Source of the DNA: JABDQA01 sp963824415
GTDB lineage: Bacteria; Desulfobacterota; Desulfobulbia; Desulfobulbales; Desulfocapsaceae
Direction of reading: 5' to 3'
Length of the DNA: 64,000 nucleotides
Assembly (NCBI GenBank): GCA_963824415.1
Contig: CAWGPM010000012.1
Coordinates: 1 to 64,000, forward strand
The translations under genes were made by a program, and so were the position numbers. The notes below the pieces were generated by a model. The model was not told the origin of the DNA. It saw only the letters and a program-made list of their open reading frames with translations, and did no database searches. Positions 17,814-27,376 of this stretch are shown here, piece by piece (positions within the stretch are counted from its first letter, which is position 1; every line of letters starts with the position of its first letter).

Positions 17814-19940
17814 CTAATCCATCCAGTTAATCCATGATTCATCATGCAGGCGCACATCGGGGTAGCCCAGATAGCGCAGCGTGAACATTGCCGCCGAGGC
17901 CCAGTTGCCGGTATTGCAGGAAACCACGATGGTCTTGTTCGGTCTGATATTGCGCTCCCGCAATACCCAGATGAGTTCCTCGGCACTCTTGATGAAGGAA
18001 TCATCCATATATAGCCCTGGGGCCGGGAACATCACCGAACCGGGGATTCTGCCGGGCCGCTGAGCTAGGCTGTGGCTGGTTAAGCCGGTGGACTGCTGCA
18101 TTGGCCTGACATCGACCATAACCACATCGGGGTTGTCCAGGTTTGCTTTGACGAAATCGGTATCGACGATGAGATTCTTTCGCGATTTGATCTCAAATGT
18201 CTTCTCATCGTAATCAGGCTCTTCGTCGGTGAACTCGAACCCGGACTCTTCCCAGGCGGTCGTGCCACCATTGAGAATGGAGATGTTTTCGGCACCTGCA
18301 TAGTCCAGGATGCCCAGCAGAAAGCCGGCGTCGATGCCTTTGTCGGAATAGACCACGATGTGATTTTCCCTGGCAATCCCGTATTCCCCGAGGGTTTCTG
18401 CCAGGGTTTCGTCATCTTCTATGGTCAGGGGTGCATCCGAGTCAACCCCGCTCCGCAACCCTTCGGTACCATTGGGGTCGAGATTGATCGCTCCGGGGAT
18501 ATGCTCCTCTTCGTAGGCTGCTTCGTTTCGAGCGTCCAGGATCACCAGATTGTCGTCGTCGAGGTTGTCATGCAGCCACTGAGCGGAGACCACCCGCGAT
18601 GTTTTTACCCGAGACGTGTCTATATTGAGATCCATGACCCGGGCGCGCTTCTTCGGAATCTGGTGGTCGGCGACGGTAACGCCGTAATTGGCCTTGATCT
18701 CGTAGTCGAGCAGGTCGCTCTCTGCCAGAAACAGGTCGCGCTGCCCGTGGCAGTTGTTGCAGTTCGCATTCTGCCAGGTACGCCGCTGGATGTTGTGCGG
18801 GGAGGCGCGTTTCCAAGTTGGAGAGACGTCGAAGTTGGGAAAGCCGTCTTTGATGTAAAAATCGAACAGTTTCGGATCGACCGGAACGTGCCTGAGCAGA
18901 GCGAACTTGTAATTGTTGCCCGGGATTCGGTCAGGGTTGAAGCCGAATTTCATGCCTTCGAATTCATGGTTATTGATGAAATAGGCAATACCCTCTTCAT
19001 CTGTGCCGGTATGGCAGCTATAGCAGTTGACGTAGGTCTGGGAGTGGCACACCTGGCACTGAACCTTGCTGCTGTGAATGCGGTGCTCGCGCACCGAGCC
19101 GTGCTGAAGGTCCTGATGGCAGTCTGTACAGTTGGCCGCTTCTTCCAGATGGTAGCGGTTCTCCAGGCCCTCCGGGGCGGCGGCGTGCATTTCATCGGCC
19201 GAGTGACAGTCCTCGCAGCTCATCTGATATTTCTGCAGGTGAACGTCTCCCTGGCCCCGGGCGCCATAGAATTCGTTGCCGATCCGGCTGCCGTGGCAGG
19301 CGGTGCACTGGTTGACCGGATCAGGTTTGGCGCTGAAGATGTGGCCGTTGACAAAGCCGGTTCCGGCATATTTCGGACGGCTCACATGACAGCCTCCGCA
19401 GCTTGTGTGACAGGAGGCACAATGGCGCTCCCGGCCGTGGTCGACCTTATCCCAGGTGTCTTCGCTGGCCCGTTTTTCAAGGTAACCGGGAAAGGTTGAC
19501 AGGGTTGCATGAAGGGACTGCGGGACTGTCTCGGCGATTTCCTCATGACACTCCCCGCAGGCTTCCTGCGGGCTATTGATCGAAGGATACGGATCGAATC
19601 CTTCATGGGCACTCTCCTTGTCGTCGGCGGTATCGTCCCCGCCGTGGCAGTCCACACAGGCCAGCTCACCATGGATGGAATCGAGAAATTCCTCCGACAC
19701 CAAGACCTTTTCCTGCGGCTCCAACGGAGCCACCGCTCCGCCTCAGCCGCTGCCGGCCTGCAGGGTCGAGGTCTTCTTTTCCACCTCGGCGAGATTTTCC
19801 TTGAGCAGATCTTCATCGGTATGACAGGTGATGCAGGTTTCTGCATACCCGCCCGTACTGAGCAGTAAAACGAATAGTGCAGACAGCACGCAGGGAGCCA
19901 GGGCGCGGCAGGACCGTAAGATCCGCATTCGTGACATCAT
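17814..19940 (-). CDS. 11-heme cytochrome c fused to two rhodanese domains; in-frame TGA, probable selenoprotein
   Basis: Read through the in-frame TGA at 19743-19745, this is a 708-residue exported protein. A signal peptide (VLSALFVLLLSTGGYA) is followed by CITCH, then residue 66 encoded by TGA, then ten more CXXCH sites, 11 in all. Residues about 450-570 and 590-708 are two rhodanese domains. The first has Ser where the catalytic Cys should be (VVYSDKG). The second keeps it (VVSCNTGNWAS, Cys675). An AGGAGG lies four bases before the ATG at 19940 and seven before the ATG at 19937. Stopping at the TGA would leave a 65-residue one-heme peptide, and restarting at the GTG at 19733 would leave ten hemes without an export signal, so insertion of selenocysteine is the best reading. 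A fitting hairpin follows the TGA. The domain mix suggests periplasmic electron transfer coupled to sulfur chemistry. A nonsense mutation is the alternative. Confidence 0.75.
19715..19745 (-). promoter_or_regulatory. Candidate bacterial SECIS element with UGA codon
   Basis: The UGA (19745-19743) is followed 17 bases later by a GUU loop closed by an 8-bp stem: GUGGCUCC (19733-19726) with GGAGCCGC (19722-19715), including one U-G pair. Position, stem length and a G as first loop base fit the general bacterial SECIS model for SelB-directed selenocysteine insertion. The stem sits exactly over the only in-frame downstream GTG, which argues against an independent start there. Confidence 0.65.
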
Positions 19941-20256
19941 AAATCCTCCTCGAAAACCGGGTTTGGCTCTGCATTTTAGCGATTCTGCAGGCCGCATAAG
20001 CTTACTGATGATATGGACGAACGTAGTACCATTAAACAGGTGCTTTTACAAGGATAGATGAGGCTCCTGTGGGGAGTCCCTGAGCTCTCTTCGGCGGCTC
20101 TGGGTTGGTACAAAAAGATCTTCGGGGCAGGCTTGCAAAAAAAACTATAGCAAGTATAGTCGAGCAGCCCGGCAGGTGGGGGAGAAAGAGGGAACACAGG
20201 TAGCGTAATGGTTCACCACCGTTTTCAAAGATGCTGCATCGAGCTGCTGTGAAGTT
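19941..20256. other. Divergent intergenic region
   Basis: About 315 bases between the cytochrome-rhodanese gene (minus) and a DMT transporter gene (plus). It should carry both promoters. Apart from the ribosome binding site AGGAGG at 19,945-19,950 on the minus strand, I see no clear operator, hairpin or RNA gene. Confidence 0.4.
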
Positions 20257-21168
20257 ATGAACAGACTACAGGCCAATGGACTGCTGCTGCTGGCGGCAAT
20301 TATCTGGGGCTCCACCTTCGTGGTTCAGCAGGTGGGAACCGGTGGCCTGAAGACCATGAGCTTTACCGGAATCAGGATGCTGGTCGGGGCCTGCTTCGTT
20401 CTGCCCTGGGCGATCCGTCAATACAGACAGGTGCGGGGCCGGGACGGGAGCTTTCCGGGTATCTACTGGCTGGGCATCATCGGCACCGGTTTCGTACTCT
20501 TTATCGCCGCCGCTCTGCAGCAATACGGTATTTTCCATACCACGGTAACCAACGCCGGATTTCTGACCGCCCTCTACGTCCCGCTGGTGCCGATAATTTC
20601 GCTGCTTGTCCTGAGAAGAAAAGTCCACTGGTCCGTCTGGCCTGCTTCGATCTGCTGCCTGGTTGGCACCTATATCATGAGCGGTGTCAAGGGACTTGAC
20701 TTGAGTATCGGTGACAGCTGGGTGATCGCTTCGAGTCTGTTCTGGGCCTTTCATGTCATTCTGGTCGGAACCATGGCGGTCAGAACCAGGGCACCGCTGG
20801 TGGTAGCCTGCGGACAGTTTCTGATCTGCGGGCTCTGCGGCACCATGCTGGGGATTATGATCGAACAACCGCAGCTTATCGATGTGCAGCGAGGCTTGTT
20901 CGGCATTCTCTATGCCGGCCTGCTGTCAACCGGAGTCGGGTTCACGCTGCAGGTGGTCGGCCAGCGCTTCACCCATGAAGCCGATGCGGCAATCATTTTA
21001 AGCTCCGAAACGGTGTTTGCGGCGCTGGCTGGTTTTGTCTACCTTGGTGAGCGCTTGAGCCGGGTCGAGCTGTTTGGCGCCGGGTTGATTTTTATTGGCA
21101 TCATGGCGGTGCAGCTTCTACCCACACTGCGCGATAAAGCCCGGAATCTGGCCTCCAGACCCTCCTGA
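20257..21168 (+). CDS. EamA/DMT-family transporter
   Basis: 303 residues with ten predicted membrane helices in two repeated EamA halves. The first opens AAIIWGSTFVVQQVG and the second half contains ASSLFWAFHVILVG and ILSSETVFAALAGF. DMT proteins export metabolites such as amino acids. The substrate cannot be read from sequence. The gene appears monocistronic, 216 bases before upp, and its N-terminus is intact. Confidence 0.85.
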   Translation: MNRLQANGLLLLAAIIWGSTFVVQQVGTGGLKTMSFTGIRMLVGACFVLPWAIRQYRQVRGRDGSFPGIYWLGIIGTGFVLFIAAALQQYGIFHTTVTNAGFLTALYVPLVPIISLLVLRRKVHWSVWPASICCLVGTYIMSGVKGLDLSIGDSWVIASSLFWAFHVILVGTMAVRTRAPLVVACGQFLICGLCGTMLGIMIEQPQLIDVQRGLFGILYAGLLSTGVGFTLQVVGQRFTHEADAAIILSSETVFAALAGFVYLGERLSRVELFGAGLIFIGIMAVQLLPTLRDKARNLASRPS

Positions 21169-21384
21169 GACCAGTTTTAAATAGCTTGCTTTTTCGCGTC
21201 AATTTTTTCATAAAAGAGGGGGCAGGCAGACAATCAGTTTCGGTGCTGCGCAATCTGCTGGTATTACCTCCATACAACCATTGCTCCGTCCAGCTATCGA
21301 CCCGCTCTTCGTCTGCACCATAGCTGGCCTTTGTTTCAAATAGTGCTCGCCCTTTCTTAGGGAACTAATAGCCAGGAGAACTCC

Positions 21385-22011
21385 ATGTCAGTGCACGTTG
21401 CCAATCATCCCCTGATCAATCATAAAGTGGGCCTTATGCGGGAAAAGGATATTAACACGAAAGATTTTCGGGACCTTGCCTCCGAGGTAGCGCGGCTGCT
21501 GACCTATGAAGCGACAAAGGATCTCGAGACCCAGAAAAAGATTATCGAAGGCTGGGCAGGCCCGGTCGAGGTTGACGAGATCAAGGGAAAAAAAATTACC
21601 ATCGTGCCGATCTTGCGGGCCGGACTCGGCATGATGGATGGCGTGCTGGATATGATACCGACCGCCAAGGTCAGCGTGGTAGGCTATTATCGTAACGAGG
21701 AGACGCTGCAGCCGGTCGAGTACTATGTAAAAACCACCAGCGAAATGGACAAGCGCATCGCACTCATTCTGGACCCGATGCTGGCCACCGGCGGTACCCT
21801 GATCGCCACCATCGAAACCCTGAAGCGGGTCGGCTGCCAGACGATCAAGGGGCTCTTCCTGGTGGCGGCACCGGAAGGGCTCAAGCGGGTTACCGAAGCC
21901 CACCCTGATGTGGAGATCTACACCGCAGCGGTTGATGAAAGGCTCAACGAGGTCGGCTATATCCTGCCGGGTCTCGGAGATGCCGGGGATAAGATTTTCG
22001 GTACCAAATAG
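21385..22011 (+). CDS. upp: Uracil phosphoribosyltransferase
   Basis: A 208-residue enzyme that makes UMP from uracil and PRPP for pyrimidine salvage. The PRPP loop ILDPMLATGGTL is present at about 131-142, as is the uracil-binding C-terminal stretch YILPGLGDAGDKIFG. Length and motifs match E. coli Upp. The ATG at 21385 has AGGAG at a normal distance. The uracil permease gene follows 92 bases downstream in the same direction, the same pairing as E. coli upp-uraA. Confidence 0.95.
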   Translation: MSVHVANHPLINHKVGLMREKDINTKDFRDLASEVARLLTYEATKDLETQKKIIEGWAGPVEVDEIKGKKITIVPILRAGLGMMDGVLDMIPTAKVSVVGYYRNEETLQPVEYYVKTTSEMDKRIALILDPMLATGGTLIATIETLKRVGCQTIKGLFLVAAPEGLKRVTEAHPDVEIYTAAVDERLNEVGYILPGLGDAGDKIFGTK

Positions 22012-22103
22012 AATTCCTGCCTGCTGGTGCAGTCAATAAAATCCATTTCGGTTGTTATAAACCAATAACCCACTAAAAACCAAAACGAGAGGGAGAGGAG
22101 AAG

Positions 22104-23342
22104 ATGTCGGTCGATACTTTTGAAACGCAATACCGGTTCCGGCTGGGTGAAAGTCTGCTTGGCGCTCAGATGCTGTTTGTGGCCTTTGGTGCGCTGGTCC
22201 TGGTTCCGATACTGACCGGACTGGACCCTAATGTGGCCCTGTTCACCGCCGGAATCGGCACCCTGGTTTTCCAGATCATCACCCGTGGCAAGGTCCCGGT
22301 TTTTCTGGCCTCTTCTTTTGCCTTTATTGCGCCGATTTCCTATGGTGTGAAGACCTGGGGCATACCCGGAACTCTGTGCGGCCTGGCCGCCGCCGGCCTG
22401 CTCTATGTGCTGCTCAGCCTGATCATTCGCATTAAGGGCAGCTATGTACTGGAAAAATATTTGCCGCCCATCGTCACCGGCCCGGTCATTATGGTTATCG
22501 GCCTGGTGCTTGCTCCGGTCGCAGTCGGTATGGCCAACGGCAGCATCGGGGATGGCAGAATTGTCGGCTCGCCGGCAATGATCATGTCTACCGTGGCGCT
22601 GGCCACGACCGTAATCGTCTCGATCTTCGGCGGCGGCTTCCTGCGTCTGATCCCGATCCTCTGCGGCATAGCTGCCGGCTACGTCACGGCCCTGGTGATG
22701 GGGTTGATTGACTTTTCCCCGGTAATGAATGCCGCCTGGTTTGTGGTACCCAATTTTACCGCCCCCGAGTGGAACCTGAATGCGATTATCTACATCGTGC
22801 CGGTGGCGATTGCACCGGCCATCGAACACGTTGGCGATGTGCTGGCCATCGGCTCCATTACCGGTAAAGACTATATCAAGGATCCGGGCGTAGAGAACAC
22901 CATGCTCGGCGACGGCATCGCCACCTCTCTGGCCGCCTTTTTCGGCGGACCGCCCAACACCACCTATTCAGAAGTCAGTGGGGCGGTGGCCTTGACCAAG
23001 GCGTTTAACCCGGCCATCATGACCTGGGCCGCGATCACTGCCATCCTGCTGGCTTTTGTCGGCAAGATCGGGGCCTTCTTGTCCACCATTCCCAGTCCGG
23101 TTATGGGCGGCGTGATGATCCTGCTGTTCGGCATGATCACCGTGATAGGCATCAACACCCTGGTCAGGGCGGGCAAAGATCTGGCCACCCCCCGCAGCCT
23201 GGTGATCATTGCCGTTATTCTGGTGTCCGGTATCGGCGGCATGAAGTTTTCCGCCGGGGCCTTCGCGATTGAAAAAATCGGTCTGGCAGGGATACTCGGT
23301 CTGTTTCTCAACCTGGTTCTTCCCCAGGAAAAAGAGCAGTAA
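22104..23342 (+). CDS. uraA: Uracil permease (NCS2 family)
   Basis: 412 residues with about 12-14 membrane segments and NCS2 motifs. These include FLASSFAFIAP near the start of transport helix 3, AIEHVGDVLAIG in helix 8 with the substrate-contacting Glu and His, and GGPPNTTYSEVSG in helix 10. UraA imports uracil with protons, feeding Upp encoded just upstream. GAGGAG three bases before the ATG is a strong binding site. A terminator lies 30 bases after the stop, closing the upp-uraA operon. Confidence 0.93.
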   Translation: MSVDTFETQYRFRLGESLLGAQMLFVAFGALVLVPILTGLDPNVALFTAGIGTLVFQIITRGKVPVFLASSFAFIAPISYGVKTWGIPGTLCGLAAAGLLYVLLSLIIRIKGSYVLEKYLPPIVTGPVIMVIGLVLAPVAVGMANGSIGDGRIVGSPAMIMSTVALATTVIVSIFGGGFLRLIPILCGIAAGYVTALVMGLIDFSPVMNAAWFVVPNFTAPEWNLNAIIYIVPVAIAPAIEHVGDVLAIGSITGKDYIKDPGVENTMLGDGIATSLAAFFGGPPNTTYSEVSGAVALTKAFNPAIMTWAAITAILLAFVGKIGAFLSTIPSPVMGGVMILLFGMITVIGINTLVRAGKDLATPRSLVIIAVILVSGIGGMKFSAGAFAIEKIGLAGILGLFLNLVLPQEKEQ

Positions 23343-23372
23343 CGGGTAGCTGTCGAAGAATCCATCGCTATT

Positions 23373-23412
23373 GAGCAGGCCGGACTAATAATTGATTCGG
23401 CCTGCTCTTTTT
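23373..23412 (+). terminator. Terminator of the upp-uraA operon
   Basis: GAGCAGGCCG (23373-23382) pairs with CGGCCTGCTC (23398-23407), a perfect 10-bp GC-rich stem followed by TTTTT. Confidence 0.85.
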
Positions 23413-23502
23413 CTTGAATGCCATTCTCCCAAGCCTGTCTTCATCCCAGAAACCAATTGTGCAGATGCGTTTTGGGACCGATTTTTTAGTTAGCCCGACG
23501 AG

Positions 23503-23530
23503 TTGTCATTCGCGCTCGATGTATTATTAA
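23503..23530 (+). promoter_or_regulatory. Candidate sigma-70 promoter for dppA
   Basis: TTGTCA (23503-23508) and TATTAA (23525-23530) are separated by 16 bases and lie about 155 bases before the dppA start. The match is partial and unsupported by conservation. The stretch from the uraA terminator to dppA holds no gene. Confidence 0.3.
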
Positions 23531-23686
23531 TATTTCTGATAATGCTGGTTATCTGGTGCCGATTTGTCATCCATATCGGCCACCAGTTCAAGAAAAGACT
23601 GTAAAAATCTCTGAAAACGAGATAAAACCTATGTGCTGGCGGATGTCCGTCGATTTCAAACCCAATCCAAGACAGGAGATACAGAC

Positions 23687-25291
23687 ATGAAACCATTGAA
23701 AAGGAAGTTGCTCGCTGCGGTCTGCGGTGCGTCCCTTCTTGCCGTGGGCGCTGCAGGCGTGCAGGCAAAGACGCTCGTATTCTGTTCCGAAGGAAGTCCT
23801 GAAGGTTTCAATCCGGCTTTTTACACCGCCGGTACGACCTTTGATGCGTCATCGCGTGCCATTTTCAACCGTCTGGTCGAATTCGAGCGCGGTACCACCA
23901 AGATCGGTCCAGCCCTGGCCGAGAAGTGGGAGGTGTCCGACGATGGTCTCGAGTACACATTCTATTTGAGAAAGGGCGTTAAATTTCACACCACCGAGGA
24001 ATTCACCCCGTCACGCGACTTCAACGCCGATGATGTGGTTTTTTCCTTCAAGCGCCAGCTTGACAAGGAGCACCCGTTTCATGGTGTCACCGAAGGTGCA
24101 GAGTACGAATACTTCAATGGCATGTCGATGCCTGATCTGCTTAAGGATGTGGTCAAAGTTGATGATTATACGGTCAAGTTTCTGCTCAACCGTCCCGAAG
24201 CACCGATGATCGCCAACCTGGGTATGGATTTTGCCTCGATCCATTCGAAGGAATATGCCGATATGTTGATGGCGGCTGGTATCCCTGCAGTCATCGATCA
24301 GAAGCCGGTCGGTACCGGTCCGTTTCAGCTCGTTGCCTACCAGAAAGATGCGGTAATCCGCTACAAGGCCCATCCGGACTATTGGGACGGTAAAGCGGCC
24401 ATCGATGACCTGGTCTTTGCAATCACTCCTGATGCTTCTGTCCGCTATCAGAAACTGAAGGCGGGTGAGTGTCATGTGATGCCGTATCCGAATCCGGCCG
24501 ATCTCGAGGCGATGGCCAGCGATCCCGATATCAACCTGATGCAGCAGGAAGGCCTCAACGTCGGCTACCTGGCTTACAACACCATGGTTGCCCCGTTTGA
24601 CAATCCCAAGGTCCGCAAGGCGCTGAATATGGCGATTAACAAGGAGGCTATCCTGGACGCCGTTTTCCAGGGTGCGGGCAAAGTGGCCAAGAACCCCATT
24701 CCGCCGACCATCTGGTCTTACAACGATGCAGTCGTTGACGATCCCTACGATCCGGAGGCCGCCAAAGCGATGCTCGAGGCAGAGGGCGTCAGCGGGCTGA
24801 AGATGAAGGTCTGGGCAATGCCGGTACAGCGGCCCTATAACCCGAATGCCCGGCGCATGGCCGAGTTGATGCAGGCGGACTTTGCGGCGATCGGTGTTGA
24901 CGCGGAGATCGTTTCCTATGAATGGGGCGAGTACCTGAAACGCTCCAAGGCTAAAGACCGTGACGGTGCGGTGCTGTTGGGCTGGACCGGTGACAATGGT
25001 GATCCGGACAACTTCCTGGCCGTTCTGCTCGGCTGTGACGCAGTCGGCGGTTCCAACCGGGCCAACTGGTGTTACGAGCCTTTCGAGGATCTGATCCAGA
25101 AAGCCAAGGTCGTATCTGATATTAACGAGCGGACCAAGCTCTATGAGCAGGCTCAGGTTGTTTTCAAAGAGCAGGCCCCCTGGGCGACAATCGCTCATTC
25201 AATTGTTTTCAAACCGTTGCGAAAAGAAGTGGTTGATTTCAAGATCGATCCTTTTGGCGGCCATATCTTTTATGGCGTTGACCTGAAATAG
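23687..25291 (+). CDS. dppA: Dipeptide ABC transporter, periplasmic binding protein
   Basis: 534 residues from the ATG at 23687, which has AGGAG upstream. The ORF extends further up, but those residues are not signal-like. The signal peptide (LAAVCGASLLAVGAAGVQA) is followed by KTLVFCSEGSPEGFNPAFYT, nearly the start of mature E. coli DppA, and the SBP_bac_5 motifs LAEKWEVSDDGLEYTF and LRKGVKFH are kept. It binds dipeptides in the periplasm and hands them to DppBC. Close similarity to DppA supports dipeptides over longer peptides, although heme or nickel roles are also known in the family. A hairpin separates it from dppB, which usually means the binding protein is made in excess. Confidence 0.9.
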   Translation: MKPLKRKLLAAVCGASLLAVGAAGVQAKTLVFCSEGSPEGFNPAFYTAGTTFDASSRAIFNRLVEFERGTTKIGPALAEKWEVSDDGLEYTFYLRKGVKFHTTEEFTPSRDFNADDVVFSFKRQLDKEHPFHGVTEGAEYEYFNGMSMPDLLKDVVKVDDYTVKFLLNRPEAPMIANLGMDFASIHSKEYADMLMAAGIPAVIDQKPVGTGPFQLVAYQKDAVIRYKAHPDYWDGKAAIDDLVFAITPDASVRYQKLKAGECHVMPYPNPADLEAMASDPDINLMQQEGLNVGYLAYNTMVAPFDNPKVRKALNMAINKEAILDAVFQGAGKVAKNPIPPTIWSYNDAVVDDPYDPEAAKAMLEAEGVSGLKMKVWAMPVQRPYNPNARRMAELMQADFAAIGVDAEIVSYEWGEYLKRSKAKDRDGAVLLGWTGDNGDPDNFLAVLLGCDAVGGSNRANWCYEPFEDLIQKAKVVSDINERTKLYEQAQVVFKEQAPWATIAHSIVFKPLRKEVVDFKIDPFGGHIFYGVDLK

Positions 25292-25311
25292 ACAATGTCT
25301 GATCTATAACT

Positions 25312-25344
25312 AAAGGCCGGGCTCTGGGGCTCGGCCTTTATTGT
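25312..25344 (+). terminator. Intra-operon hairpin (attenuator) between dppA and dppB
   Basis: AAAGGCCGGGCT (25312-25323), loop CTGG, GGCTCGGCCTTT (25328-25339): 12 pairs including two G-U, followed by ATTGTGTT rather than a pure T run. It is likely a partial terminator or a 3' stabilising hairpin for dppA mRNA. Confidence 0.6.
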
Positions 25345-25430
25345 GTTGAGTGGATGATTTATTTAATGATTCCTGAGTCTTTTATCCAGTTCCGCATGGG
25401 GTTCAGGGCTGAATTCGGTCTGATAACTCC

Positions 25431-26441
25431 ATGCTGAGTTTTATTCTAAGAAAGATCGGGGTGATCATCCCGACATTTATCGGCGTTACGCTGATTGCCT
25501 TTACTTTTATCCGTATGCTGCCTGGTGATCCGGTCCTGCTGATGGCTGGAGAACGGGGTATGACTGAGGAACGGCACGCCCGGCTAATGACCGAGTACGG
25601 TTTTGATAAGCCGATTCTGGTCCAGTACGGCGTTTATCTCAACGATCTTCTGCACGGTGATTTCGGTACTTCTATCATTACCAAAAGGCCGGTCTTCGAA
25701 GAGTTTTCCACCCTCTTTCCGGCCACGGTCGAGCTCTCTGTCTGTGCCATCATCCTGGCAGTTTTTATCGGCCTGCCGGCGGGCATGATCGCCGCGGTCA
25801 AGCGGGGCTCGGCTTTCGATCACACGGTGATGGCCGGTGCCCTGACCGGCTATTCGATGCCGATTTTCTGGTGGGGGCTGCTGCTCATTATCTTGTTTTC
25901 CGGGATTCTTGGCTGGACGCCGGTCTCAGGCAGGATTTCTCTGATGTACTATTTCGAGCCGGTCACCGGCTTTATGCTGATTGACAGCCTGCTGTCCGGT
26001 CAGCAGGGGGCCTTTGGTTCAGCGCTCAAGCATTTGATTCTGCCTTCTATTGTTCTTGGTACCATTCCGCTGGCGGTGATCGCCCGACAGACCCGCTCGG
26101 CCATGCTCGAGGTGCTCGGCGAAGATTACATCAGAACCGCCCGGGCCAAGGGGCTGCCCCCGTCCCGAGTGGTCGGGCTGCATGCACTGCGCAATGCAAT
26201 GATCCCGGTGATCACGGTAATCGGCCTGCAGGTCGGGGTGCTGTTTGCCGGGGCGATTCTGACCGAGACCATTTTCTCCTGGCCGGGGATCGGCAAATGG
26301 ATGGTCGATTCCATTTTCAGGCGCGATTACCCGTCGGTGCAGGGCGGCCTGCTTCTGATTGCGGTCATTATCATGATTGTTAACCTGGTGGTTGATCTTA
26401 TGTACGGTTTGATCAACCCGCGCATCAGGCATACGGAGTAG
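25431..26441 (+). CDS. dppB: Dipeptide ABC transporter permease
   Basis: 336 residues and six membrane helices of the BPD_transp_1 type. The N-terminus (MLSFILRKIGVIIPTFIGVTL) and the LPGDPVLLMAGERG motif are diagnostic of DppB/OppB proteins. The EAA-loop region LEVLGEDYIRTARAKGLP contacts the ATPase. It pairs with DppC in the inner membrane. The stop is three bases from the start of dppC. Confidence 0.92.
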   Translation: MLSFILRKIGVIIPTFIGVTLIAFTFIRMLPGDPVLLMAGERGMTEERHARLMTEYGFDKPILVQYGVYLNDLLHGDFGTSIITKRPVFEEFSTLFPATVELSVCAIILAVFIGLPAGMIAAVKRGSAFDHTVMAGALTGYSMPIFWWGLLLIILFSGILGWTPVSGRISLMYYFEPVTGFMLIDSLLSGQQGAFGSALKHLILPSIVLGTIPLAVIARQTRSAMLEVLGEDYIRTARAKGLPPSRVVGLHALRNAMIPVITVIGLQVGVLFAGAILTETIFSWPGIGKWMVDSIFRRDYPSVQGGLLLIAVIIMIVNLVVDLMYGLINPRIRHTE

Positions 26442-26443
26442 CC

Positions 26444-27367
26444 ATGTCCGAAGTTGCCTACAACCAGGAACTGGAGCAGGAACTCGATACCAGAGAGGTA
26501 GGCAGGCTTGCCTTGCTGAAGGAGTTCTGGGCCTACTTCAGCGAGAACCGAGGTGCGGTGATCGGCCTGATTTTTTTCATCAGCATCATTATCATCGCGA
26601 TTTTTGCAGATTTTATCGCCCCGCATCTGCCCAACCAGCAATATCGTGACGCCTTCCTCCAGCCGCCGTTCTGGCAGGAGGGCGGCTCGATCAGCTTTCC
26701 GCTCGGCACCGATGCGGTGGGCCGCGATATACTCTCGAGACTTATCTATGGGGCGCGTTACTCGCTGTTCATCGGCTGCGTGGTCGTTTCGGGGGCACTG
26801 ATCGTCGGGGTGATTCTCGGGCTGGTCGCCGGTTTCTTCCGGGGCAGGGTCGATACGATCATCATGCGTCTGATGGATATTATCCTGTCTTTTCCGAGCC
26901 TGCTGCTGGCCCTGGTGCTGGTGGCCATTCTCGGCCCGAGCCTGATCAATGCGATGATCGCCATCGCCATTGTCCAGCAGCCCCATTACGTGAGGCTGAC
27001 CCGGGCCGCGGTGATGGGTGAGATGAACAAGGATTATGTGACCGCGGCCCGGGTGATCGGGGTGGGTCGGTTGCGGCTGATGTTCGTGACGATTCTGCCA
27101 AACTGCATGGCTCCGCTTATCGTCCAGGCGGCGCTGAGCTTTTCCACGGCCATTCTCGATGCGGCGGCGCTCGGTTTTCTCGGTATGGGGGCCCAGCCGC
27201 CGACGCCTGAATGGGGGACCATGCTGGCTGAGGCCCGGGAGTTTATTCTGCGGGCCTGGTGGGTGGTGACCCTGCCCGGCTGCGCGATTCTGCTGACGGT
27301 GCTGGCGATTAACCTGATGGGCGACGGGCTGCGTGATGCCCTCGATCCGAAATTGAAACGGTCCTGA
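26444..27367 (+). CDS. dppC: Dipeptide ABC transporter permease
   Basis: 307 residues. A cytoplasmic N-terminal segment (OppC_N) leads to FWAYFSENRGAVIGL and helix 1, and LGTDAVGRDILSRLIYGAR is the family hallmark. The EAA loop MNKDYVTAARVIGVGR is intact. GGAG lies five bases before the ATG and overlaps the end of dppB, so the pair is translationally coupled. Confidence 0.92.
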   Translation: MSEVAYNQELEQELDTREVGRLALLKEFWAYFSENRGAVIGLIFFISIIIIAIFADFIAPHLPNQQYRDAFLQPPFWQEGGSISFPLGTDAVGRDILSRLIYGARYSLFIGCVVVSGALIVGVILGLVAGFFRGRVDTIIMRLMDIILSFPSLLLALVLVAILGPSLINAMIAIAIVQQPHYVRLTRAAVMGEMNKDYVTAARVIGVGRLRLMFVTILPNCMAPLIVQAALSFSTAILDAAALGFLGMGAQPPTPEWGTMLAEAREFILRAWWVVTLPGCAILLTVLAINLMGDGLRDALDPKLKRS

Positions 27368-27376
27368 TTTACGATC

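Noticed and set aside
18360..19499. 379-residue open frame on the plus strand
   Set aside because: It is antisense to the heme-rich cytochrome gene, whose GC-rich third positions leave the opposite strand open. It has no recognisable protein and no start site.
17814..19733. Separate gene starting at the GTG at 19733
   Set aside because: It would lack an export signal though it has ten heme sites, the nearest GGAG is only two bases away, and the GTG lies within the hairpin stem.
24011..25198. 395-residue minus-strand frame
   Set aside because: Antisense to dppA and without any family resemblance.
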